Part shown: one piece after another, positions 23,793 to 31,040 of the stretch | Numbering within the stretch: position 1 is the stretch's first letter | Layout of the letters: each line of letters begins with the position of its first letter | Source: SMWD01 sp964629475 | Lineage (GTDB): Bacteria; Pseudomonadota; Gammaproteobacteria; Steroidobacterales; GCA-2729495 | Assembly: GCA_964629475.1 (NCBI GenBank) | Contig: CAZVQW010000024.1 | Coordinates: 1-38,612 of the forward strand | Length of the DNA: 38,612 bases | Direction: 5' to 3' | Notes under the pieces: model-generated | Database searches by the model: none | What the model was told of the DNA's origin: nothing | Seen by the model: only the letters and a program-made list of their open reading frames with translations | Program-made: the position numbers and the translations under genes

Positions 23793-25361
23793 TCAAAGCT
23801 GTCCCTTACCCGGCAGGATGCGCATGAAGCCGACCGAGAAACGGCGCCACCAGCTCGTCTGAGGTTCCTTGTCGAGCCAGACTTCTTCTTCGCCGTGACG
23901 GTCGATCCAGCGAAGATTTTCGTTATCGTCGAGAACGACTTCATAGGCCATCTTGTCGAGTGACAGATCGACCTGCTCACCAGCCCAGGCCCCCATTTCC
24001 GGTGAATCGATGATGATGCCAAGTTCCGTGTTGATGTTTGCCGAGCGAGGGTCCCAGTTGAAGGAGCCGAGGAAGAAGCGCTCCCGGTCAACGAGAAATG
24101 CCTTGGTATGCAGCGTCGCGAGCGTAGCGCCGGAGCCACCCCGGTCTACACCCGAGACGACGGCATCGGCCCGTACTTCGTAAATCCTGACTCCTGCCTT
24201 GAGTAGCGGCTTGCGCGATGGCGCGTATCCGGAATGGACAATACCGTGGTTATTGGCTGCCAGTGAATTAGTGATGACGTTCACCTGCACGCCACTGGCT
24301 TGCAGTTCGGATAAAAAGGCTATGCCCGATTTCAAAGGTACGAAATACGGGGAGACAATGGTCAGTTCATTTTTCGCTGATTTTACGGCTTCCGCCAATG
24401 GTGTGACGATCGAAGCGGCTTCGGCGGCTAATTTTTTGTCGGCCTTATCGGGTGAGTCGTACACGACCTGGTAGGGGGCCCAGTCGAAACTGTCTCCGGC
24501 TTTGGAGACATACTTGTCCCAGGATTCCTTGAACGCCTCGGCATAGGGAGTTTTCCTGGCCGACTCATTGGCCTGCTTGATCCTGTCCCGCAGTTCTTCC
24601 AGCACAGCGGCCGGATCATCCGGCATCTTTGCAAATGACGGGATCGGCGCCGCATAACGGCTGTTCCAGTAAATATCGAACATGTTCGATACGTCTTGTA
24701 CCGCGGGACCGATCGCCAGGATATCCAGATCACCAAAATTGACGTCATCGCGATAAGAGAAGTATTCAGCAGCAATATTGCGCCCGCCGACGATCGTGAC
24801 CTGATTATCCGCAGTCATGGACTTGTTATGCATGCGTCGATTGACGCGGGAAAAGTCCGTGATGTTGCCGGCACGCGCGCCGCGCACTCCGAAGGGGTTG
24901 AATATCCGCACTTCAAAATTCGGATGCGCATCGAGTGCGGCCATGCCGGCATCGTAGCCCTTGGTCTGAATATCATCGAGCAGCAGGCGCACGCGGACGC
25001 CTCGATCGGCCGTCTTGAGCAATTGGCCGATAAAAATCAGGCCGATATCGTCATTGGTGATCAGGTAGTACTGGACATCGAGCGTACGCTCGGCGCGTTC
25101 TGCCATCAGGAGTCGGGCTGCAATTGCCTCGATGCCGTCGTCGAGCAGGAAAAAACCGGATTCACCGGGATGCTGCGGTGGCAGGGATGCGATCGCCCGA
25201 CCGAGAGAGGTATCATTGGTGTCGAGAATTACCGTGCTTTCCTGCTTCGGATAATCGAGGTCGACCGATGCGCAACCGCCGAGCAAAGCTGCGAGCAGAA
25301 CCAGGGAAATGAACGGGGATCGTCTGCCGTGCAAGTACGACACTACAGAGATGAATTTCAT
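23793..25361 (-). CDS. Phospholipase D-fold lipoprotein (cardiolipin synthase-like)
   Basis: PLD superfamily protein with two HxK(x)4D motifs: HNKSMTADNQ with VGGRNIAAEYF, and LHTKAFLVDRERFFLGSFNWD-type residues near the C-terminus. These form the paired active site of phosphatidyl transferases. The start at 25361 (MKFISVV) gives a signal with lipobox LLGGC (Cys at about residue 30), so it is a predicted lipoprotein, about 522 aa. The longer frame to 25433 only runs back into the beta-barrel gene. The start lies 4 bases from the upstream gene stop, so the two are probably co-transcribed. Reaction could be phospholipid transfer or hydrolysis; which is not decided here. Confidence 0.87.
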   Translation of the reverse strand: MKFISVVSYLHGRRSPFISLVLLAALLGGCASVDLDYPKQESTVILDTNDTSLGRAIASLPPQHPGESGFFLLDDGIEAIAARLLMAERAERTLDVQYYLITNDDIGLIFIGQLLKTADRGVRVRLLLDDIQTKGYDAGMAALDAHPNFEVRIFNPFGVRGARAGNITDFSRVNRRMHNKSMTADNQVTIVGGRNIAAEYFSYRDDVNFGDLDILAIGPAVQDVSNMFDIYWNSRYAAPIPSFAKMPDDPAAVLEELRDRIKQANESARKTPYAEAFKESWDKYVSKAGDSFDWAPYQVVYDSPDKADKKLAAEAASIVTPLAEAVKSAKNELTIVSPYFVPLKSGIAFLSELQASGVQVNVITNSLAANNHGIVHSGYAPSRKPLLKAGVRIYEVRADAVVSGVDRGGSGATLATLHTKAFLVDRERFFLGSFNWDPRSANINTELGIIIDSPEMGAWAGEQVDLSLDKMAYEVVLDDNENLRWIDRHGEEEVWLDKEPQTSWWRRFSVGFMRILPGKGQL

Positions 25362-25365
25362 GATC

Positions 25366-26028
25366 TCAGAAACGCCAGCCGATCTCCAAGCGCCCCATGT
25401 CAAATTTAGGGTCACTGAGGTTGCTGGCATCAATCATCATGATGCTGTAACTGCCGCGCAGAAACATGTCACGGTTGATATCCCAGCGCAGGCCAAGTCC
25501 GCCGCCGTAGCTGAGTCTCGTATCGTCATGCGTGTTCGAGTAGCAGACCCAGCCCCACCACCAGTCGGGATAGCAATAACTTGGTCCATCCTTGACATTC
25601 GAGTCCAGGTACGAAAAACCGAGTGACAGATCAACGAACGGTGTGATGGGTCCGTCGAGAAGATTGTACGTCCCTTTTAGCGCGCCGTTGAACATGTCCA
25701 TCTTGTGCGAAAAAGATTGTGGTTCTGTCTCGCCTTCGGGTATGCCGGTCAGGGTGTAGCGCGGGCTCAGGAAATTCATCTCGAAACCCAGTGCCCAGTG
25801 ATTGGTGAAGTTGTAGGCAACGTCGAATCCCCAGCCCCAGTCATCATTAATCGCAAGCGATGCGTCTTCCGGTGCCGATACGCTTTCGGAACCGAGGTAG
25901 ACAAAATTGAATGAGAAATCCCATTTTTCGGCACGCTCATCGGACCCGAAGAGAAATGTGCCCTGTGACCAGGCCAGGGGCGTCATCGCAATCAGCGCAA
26001 TCGCGAGCACAATTATTTTAATTCTCAA
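25366..26028 (-). CDS. OmpW-like outer membrane beta-barrel protein
   Basis: A 220-aa barrel with signal peptide (PLAWSQ) and alternating strands (WDFSFNFVYLGSES, WGFDVAYNFTNHWALGFEMN, GALKGTYNLL, ITPFVDLSLGFSYL, YGGGLGLRWDI, FLRGSYSIMMIDAS), ending in EIGWRF. An extracellular-type loop has Cys-Tyr-Pro and a Trp cluster before VCYS (two Cys, possible disulfide). The order of features resembles OmpW. It is the first gene of a short operon with the PLD lipoprotein. Confidence 0.75.
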   Translation of the reverse strand: MRIKIIVLAIALIAMTPLAWSQGTFLFGSDERAEKWDFSFNFVYLGSESVSAPEDASLAINDDWGWGFDVAYNFTNHWALGFEMNFLSPRYTLTGIPEGETEPQSFSHKMDMFNGALKGTYNLLDGPITPFVDLSLGFSYLDSNVKDGPSYCYPDWWWGWVCYSNTHDDTRLSYGGGLGLRWDINRDMFLRGSYSIMMIDASNLSDPKFDMGRLEIGWRF

Positions 26029-26332
26029 TGTAATGACCTCAAAATAAATCAGTAATTATGAGCTGCCGGATCGGCGATAGTCGTGTGTCGTAGTCCGACT
26101 TAGTGTCGAATCGGTGCATTTTAGCGGTTTCTGTTCAGCAAGGTAAGGTCGTCGCTGTCGCCCGCGGCCACTGCACCCACGTGACTGGTAATAGAAATGT
26201 TGTTCAATAGTATTAAGCGTGACGATCAGGTGAGGATATGAGATTCTGCCTGCATTGACGAGTTGGATATTGTTATTGGGAGGTATTCCTCGTGTCGATA
26301 TTCTGCAGACAGTTTTATTTTGGTTTTGGAGT
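26029..26332. other. Intergenic region, divergent
   Basis: About 300 bases holding promoters for the OmpW-like operon and the small conserved protein. No gene, repeat or RNA could be supported. Confidence 0.45.
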
Positions 26333-26641
26333 ATGGCGATGGGTAAATCCAAACATAAATATTGGAGTCGGCAGTTCGACAACCTTGCTGCCGAAATATC
26401 CCGGCTTTGCATCGCTTGTGATATCAAAATGCTCGAACCAGGCGTCGCCGAACGCGTCCTGAAAGGTGATGATAGTGTTTGTGGTTATAAGAACCCGGAA
26501 GTATTCGAGAAAATTCGCACGCACTTGATGGCTTTCTTTCAGGTTGAAGAAAAAGCCATTAGTCGTCTCGGTGCCGACGAGGTTGTGAACATCATGGACG
26601 AAATGCGCGCTTCGATCACGCGGCTGCGTGGCGAAGAATAG
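26333..26641 (+). CDS. Small conserved-looking hypothetical protein
   Basis: A 102-aa soluble protein, not recognised. ATG at 26333 follows TTTGGAG, a fair ribosome binding site; the longer TTG frame from 26255 adds a hydrophobic leader without one. It begins MAMGKSKHKYWSRQFDNLAA, then has two Cys (LCIACD) and an alpha-helical, charged C-terminus (MDEMRASITRLRGEE). The basic N-terminus and helical content would fit a small regulatory or DNA/protein-binding factor, but this is a guess. Confidence 0.55.
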   Translation: MAMGKSKHKYWSRQFDNLAAEISRLCIACDIKMLEPGVAERVLKGDDSVCGYKNPEVFEKIRTHLMAFFQVEEKAISRLGADEVVNIMDEMRASITRLRGEE

Positions 26642-26716
26642 TTTGCCTTAGATGAAGGCTGTCAGCAGTCTCGTGGTGGTAGCTATTTCTGGTTGCCGGC
26701 TTCTTCCGCCGCCGGC

Positions 26717-26971
26717 ATGTACGAGGGTAGTGTGAAATTGAGCAGCGTCACCCGACAGATCATTGTGGAGTTGCATATTGGTGCTGATGAATTTGTCAGG
26801 CTCTATAGCGGAGCTGCGCATGCGGTCGTGGCGCGGGCTCAAGATGGGCAGACGGTCAGATTCCCGGCAAATGCGTTGCGACCTTTTGTGGCTCATGATG
26901 GTGTTCACGGTACTTTTATATTGCTTATAGATGATCGTAATAAACTGCGGTCAATCAACAAGGCTGGCTAA
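26717..26971 (+). CDS. DUF2835 family protein
   Basis: An 84-aa protein of the DUF2835 family, small gammaproteobacterial proteins with no known function. The family pattern is visible in EFVRLYSGAAHAVVARAQDG, TVRFPANALRPFVAHDGVHG and the final strand FILLIDDRNKLRSI. The ATG at 26717 (MYEGSVKLSS) is chosen over a TTG at 26693. No signal peptide. It lies 75 bases downstream of the previous small gene on the same strand and may be co-transcribed. Confidence 0.75.
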   Translation: MYEGSVKLSSVTRQIIVELHIGADEFVRLYSGAAHAVVARAQDGQTVRFPANALRPFVAHDGVHGTFILLIDDRNKLRSINKAG

Positions 26972-26982
26972 TATCCGGTGTC

Positions 26983-27873
26983 TCATGATGCATAGAGACT
27001 TCGTGCGCAGTCATGATTGTCATCCAGTTCGAGAACAACATCGGCGGTTATTGGCAGCGATATCAGATTGGCCCGCGTCAAACGTTCATAGTGTTGCAGG
27101 AAATTGGCAATTTGTACTCGATTCATGATGCCGGTGCTGTCGTCAGTCGATAGCGCGGCAAGTTTTTCTTCCTGTTCGAGACGCCAGCGAAACACGGCTT
27201 CGAAGTTGGGTGCCCGAAGAAAGAACAAAGCATCCAGCTGCGCAAACAGATCGGAATAGCCTTCCTCGAGTTGTTTGTTCACGAACCGGCGCCACTCACC
27301 GGTCGGGTCCCTGTCGCGCTCCAGCTGATTGGCGGGTTGTGATAATGCATCGGAGGCTTGCGGGATACTGCCGACACACCATCCCTCGAGAATGATGAGA
27401 TTGATCGGTCCCGTAACGACAGGCCAGGTCTCAACTGCGGCACGATCATCCTGTGCCTTGTCGAACCGAGGCAACGACAGCGTTCTCTCCGCACCGAGTG
27501 CCCTGAGCTGTTCGATACACGTCGATAGTAGTCGCAGATCGTGTGTGCCGGGGACGCCCCGTGTCATCAGTAATGGGTGTACGGCTTCACTCAACTTCCT
27601 GCGTTCAGCCTTCGTCAGATAGAAATCGTCTATGGACAGAACTGCGACGTGCCAACCCTCGTCTTCTTCGAGCACAAGTTGCAGAAAGTCCGCAAGGGTT
27701 GATTTTCCGGTGCCTTGTGCCCCGTTGATCCCGAGGAATAGTGGCGTATCCGCCCGGCATCGCTGTATCAACCAGGCTGCCAGTGAGTTGTAGTGCTCAT
27801 CGATCAGGCGATGAAATTTGTCCGGCAAACGATGCCGGGAAATGAAGCTGCCAATTTGTTGTTTCGTGATCAT
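26983..27873 (-). CDS. P-loop kinase, D-glycerate 3-kinase (GLYK/Tda10)-like
   Basis: A 296-aa P-loop kinase. Walker A GAQGTGKST at 51-59, then VAVLSIDDFYLTKAER with the DDFY motif shared by glycerate 3-kinase and phosphoribulokinase/uridine kinase-like enzymes. Further motifs are HPLLMTRGVPGTHDL, SLPRFDKAQDDR and INLIILEGWCVG (Walker B). This combination matches the plant-type GLYK/yeast Tda10 family. The substrate (glycerate or other) is inferred by family. It is divergent from the PPK2 gene. Confidence 0.8.
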   Translation of the reverse strand: MITKQQIGSFISRHRLPDKFHRLIDEHYNSLAAWLIQRCRADTPLFLGINGAQGTGKSTLADFLQLVLEEDEGWHVAVLSIDDFYLTKAERRKLSEAVHPLLMTRGVPGTHDLRLLSTCIEQLRALGAERTLSLPRFDKAQDDRAAVETWPVVTGPINLIILEGWCVGSIPQASDALSQPANQLERDRDPTGEWRRFVNKQLEEGYSDLFAQLDALFFLRAPNFEAVFRWRLEQEEKLAALSTDDSTGIMNRVQIANFLQHYERLTRANLISLPITADVVLELDDNHDCARSLYAS

Positions 27874-28024
27874 GTGGTGTGATTGCTGGTCGTCTCCTGA
27901 TGTTGGCCGATTCCATGAAGACGGTCACAAATCTAAGCCCCCTGGATTACGGGTATTACGAATTGTCTTGAGAATTGCACCTATGCAAAAATTTCTGGTT
28001 CGCAGCTAAAAAAGGGAATTTCCA

Positions 28025-28984
28025 GTGGCCGCCAATAAAAGAGAGTCAAATCCGGGACACAACGGCGGTACGCCTGACCATGCTGATGAAGCAGCGGCCA
28101 CGGCGATTGACGAAGAAGGGCGCAATGCATCCTCAGCTTCCCATGCGTTTGCCGAGATACGGCACAACCCGGAGCAAATCAGGGATCTTTTCCGTCAGGG
28201 AAAGTACCCGTATAAAACCAAAATCAAGAAATCCGTATATGAACAGCACAAGGAAGAGCTGCAGGTCGAGCTGCTGAAAGTACAGAATTGGGTCAAGCTG
28301 ACCGGTCAGAAAATCGTCTGCATATTCGAGGGGCGTGATGCGGCGGGCAAGGGCGGTACGATCAAACGCTACATGGAGCATCTGAACCCGCGTGCCGCGC
28401 GGGTCGTGGCCCTGGAAAAACCTACTGATAATGAACGTAATCAATGGTATTTCCAGCGTTACATTAAACAACTGCCGACTGCGGGCGAGATGGTGTTCTT
28501 CGATCGGTCCTGGTACAACCGTGCGGGCGTCGAAAGAGTCATGGGTTTTTGTTCGTCGCTGAAGTACCTCGAATTCATGCGCCAGGTTCCGGATCTCGAG
28601 CGCATGCTCGTGCGTTCCGGAATTCATTTATTTAAATTCTGGTTCTCGGTAACCGAGGAAGAGCAAAAGCGCCGTTTCGACAGCCGGCTTGGCGACCCGC
28701 TCAAGCACTGGAAGCTTAGCCCGATCGATGAGCACTCACGCAGCAAGTGGCAGGAGTACACCGAGGCGAAGGAAGCGATGTTCTTCAATACGGATACGGC
28801 CGATGCACCATGGACTGTGATCAAGTCCGATGATAAACGCCGCGCGCGCCTGAATTGCCTGCAATACTTCCTGAGCCGACTCGATTATCCGGACAAGAAC
28901 AAGCATGTCGTGCATGGCCCCGATCCATTGATCGTCGGCAATCCGGCCCAGGTCATCGAGAAGGAACGGCATCTTTGGGGTTGA
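28025..28984 (+). CDS. ppk2: Polyphosphate kinase 2
   Basis: PPK2-family kinase transferring phosphate between polyphosphate and nucleoside phosphates. Walker A FEGRDAAGKGGT (102-112), lid/Walker B FFDRSWYNRAGVERVMGF (158-175), and FKFWFSVTEEEQKRRFDSR follow the single-domain class. C-terminal WKLSPIDEHSRSKW is also typical. GTG start with an AAGGGA ribosome binding site. An N-terminal extension of about 45 hydrophilic residues precedes the domain. Class I PPK2 enzymes act on nucleoside diphosphates; class is inferred. The last 32 bases overlap the ttcA 3' end on the opposite strand. Confidence 0.94.
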   Translation: MAANKRESNPGHNGGTPDHADEAAATAIDEEGRNASSASHAFAEIRHNPEQIRDLFRQGKYPYKTKIKKSVYEQHKEELQVELLKVQNWVKLTGQKIVCIFEGRDAAGKGGTIKRYMEHLNPRAARVVALEKPTDNERNQWYFQRYIKQLPTAGEMVFFDRSWYNRAGVERVMGFCSSLKYLEFMRQVPDLERMLVRSGIHLFKFWFSVTEEEQKRRFDSRLGDPLKHWKLSPIDEHSRSKWQEYTEAKEAMFFNTDTADAPWTVIKSDDKRRARLNCLQYFLSRLDYPDKNKHVVHGPDPLIVGNPAQVIEKERHLWG

Positions 28985-29816
28985 GTGCGGTGACACGGGC
29001 CTCGGCAAAGGGATAGGGTGTTTTTTCACCACTTCGATCAATGCTCAGGCCGGAAAAATCGAAACGGCTTGTATCGGCGAGCTGGCTTAACGCGACATTT
29101 TGCAGTGCGCGAAAAATACTCGCGGTGCGGCCAGGTTCAGTGCGTTCCCAGTCAGCGAGCATGCTCTTGATCTTCTGACGTTGCAGGTTTTCCTGAGACC
29201 CGCACAGGTTGCACGGGATGATCGGAAATGCCTTGATCGCCGCATACTGCTCGAGGTCGTGTTCGCGGCAATACGCGAGCGGCCGGATCACAATATTGCG
29301 CTGGTCATCCGACAATAGTTTCGGCGGCATCGCCGCCAGCTTCGAGCCGAAAAACATGTTCAGGAACAGCGTTTCGATGATGTCGTCCTGGTGATGGCCG
29401 AGTGCAATCTTGTTTGCGCCGATCTTCTCGGCAAATGCATACAAGGTGCCGCGCCGCAGGCGCGAGCACAGGCCGCAGGTCGTATTGCCTTCCGGGATCT
29501 TCCGTTTGACAATCGAATATGTGTCCTGTTCGACAACGTGATATTCGATACCGAGTGAGCCGAGATACTTCGGCAGTACATCAGCCGGAAAACCCGGTTG
29601 TTTCTGGTCCATGTTAACGGCAACGATCTCGAAATCGATCGGTGCGTGATCGCGCAGGTTCATCAGCATGTCGAGCAGCACGTGTGAGTCCTTGCCGCCG
29701 GACAGGCAGACCATGATCCGATCGCCGTCTTCAATCATGCGGTAATCGACGATTGCATTGCCGACATTTCGCCTTAGGCGTTTATGCAGTTTGTTGAATG
29801 CTGTTTTCTGTTGCAT
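28953..29816 (-). CDS. ttcA: tRNA 2-thiocytidine(32) biosynthesis protein TtcA
   Basis: ATP- and Fe-S-dependent thiolation of C32 in tRNA. PP-loop SGGKDS at 39-44, the two CxxC pairs CGLC (114-117) and CNLC (202-205), and LGHHQDDIIETLFLNMFF are all present. Length 287 aa is normal. It is last in a run of minus-strand genes, 11 bases after the HlyD-type adaptor. It has no evident functional tie to the transporter and probably shares its transcript. The 3' end overlaps ppk2. Confidence 0.96.
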   Translation of the reverse strand: MQQKTAFNKLHKRLRRNVGNAIVDYRMIEDGDRIMVCLSGGKDSHVLLDMLMNLRDHAPIDFEIVAVNMDQKQPGFPADVLPKYLGSLGIEYHVVEQDTYSIVKRKIPEGNTTCGLCSRLRRGTLYAFAEKIGANKIALGHHQDDIIETLFLNMFFGSKLAAMPPKLLSDDQRNIVIRPLAYCREHDLEQYAAIKAFPIIPCNLCGSQENLQRQKIKSMLADWERTEPGRTASIFRALQNVALSQLADTSRFDFSGLSIDRSGEKTPYPFAEARVTALNPKDAVPSR

Positions 29817-29827
29817 GGTGCCGGCAC

Positions 29828-31039
29828 CTACCTCGGTTGCAGCCGTGACCCGGCGCTGACCCGGTCACTGGGTTGCAGGACAACCTGCTCACCGGCGGTG
29901 AGTCCAGTAGTGATTTCTGCCGTGAAGGCATTGGCGAGACCGAGTTCGACGATTCGCAGGACGGCCTCACTATTTTCGGTAACAAAAACCGCCCACCGAT
30001 CGCCGTCACGGAACAGCGCCGCCCGCGGTACCGTCAGAACATCCCCGGCCTCTGCCAGGATGATACGCGGTTCAACGCGGTAGCCGTGGCCGAGGCGTGC
30101 CCAGTGATTCGGTGGATCGACGAGGTCGATCCGTACGTTGACCCGTTGTTCTTCTATGCCGAGTGCCGAGATTTTGGTGAAACCAAACGGCTCGATTCGT
30201 GTCACGACGCCTTCCAGCGCCGGGCCACCGCCCCAGGCCTCGATCAGTGCACGCTGGCCAACCTCAACACGCACAGCATCGGTCGACAGCAGGTCGACAA
30301 AAACCTCTAGCCGTGTCGGATCACCGATCTCGACCAGCGGCGTACCGGACGTCACGACACCCTCGCTTTTCTTGAGCACGCGCAGGATTGCCCCGCTAAC
30401 CGGAGAGTATGCATTGATGCATTCGCAGTCTTCGCCGTTTGTATTGCGTGTGGAATTCGGTGTCATTAGTTTTGCGCGGGCTTGTTCCAGTTGTGATCGG
30501 CTGACATTCAGGTTTGCCTTCGCCTCTTCGAGTGCCGCCACTGCCGTTTTCGCCCGGCGCTGGGCTGCGTCGAGTTCGTTTTCCGAGACCGTGTCGCGTT
30601 CGGCCAGACCCTGGTAGCGGGTAAATTCCGCTGCGGCAAACTCGAGTTCCGCCTCGGCACGGCGAACCTGCGCCGAGGCATAGTTCTCGGCGGCTTCTGC
30701 TGCGCGCACGGCGGCCTGCGCCTCGGCCTGGGTGCGGACATCGAGGAAAGACGGGTCGCTCGGTTCGATGCGCGCGACAATAGTCTCGCCGGCCGAGACC
30801 TGATCGCCGGCCTCCAGATCGATCCGGCGCATCAGTCCCGGGACAGGTGCGGACACGACGAATATATCCTTGACGCGCGTTTCGCCTTCATCGGTGATCG
30901 TCACGCTGATCGCGCCACGTTCGATGGTGACCAGGTCAACCGGCACGGCGACCGGCCGGAACAGCATGGCAATAGCAATACCGGCAATCAGCAGTATCGG
31001 TGCCCAGAACATGAGTCTGCGTGTTGAAGCCGTCGGCAT
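29828..31039 (-). CDS. HlyD/RND-type periplasmic adaptor of an ABC exporter
   Basis: A 403-aa membrane fusion protein. One N-terminal TM helix (MFWAPILLIAGIAIAMLF) is followed by the lipoyl half (VVSAPVPGLMRRIDLEAGDQ), a long Ala-rich coiled-coil hairpin (about 105-205), the second lipoyl half (YSPVSGAILRV) and a beta-barrel/MP domain. The inner-membrane partner is the FtsX-type permease 1 base upstream, and the ATPase lies beyond it; together they form a MacAB/DevBCA-like tripartite exporter lacking its outer membrane channel here. Substrate not known. Confidence 0.9.
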   Translation of the reverse strand: MPTASTRRLMFWAPILLIAGIAIAMLFRPVAVPVDLVTIERGAISVTITDEGETRVKDIFVVSAPVPGLMRRIDLEAGDQVSAGETIVARIEPSDPSFLDVRTQAEAQAAVRAAEAAENYASAQVRRAEAELEFAAAEFTRYQGLAERDTVSENELDAAQRRAKTAVAALEEAKANLNVSRSQLEQARAKLMTPNSTRNTNGEDCECINAYSPVSGAILRVLKKSEGVVTSGTPLVEIGDPTRLEVFVDLLSTDAVRVEVGQRALIEAWGGGPALEGVVTRIEPFGFTKISALGIEEQRVNVRIDLVDPPNHWARLGHGYRVEPRIILAEAGDVLTVPRAALFRDGDRWAVFVTENSEAVLRIVELGLANAFTAEITTGLTAGEQVVLQPSDRVSAGSRLQPR

Positions 31040-31040
31040 T

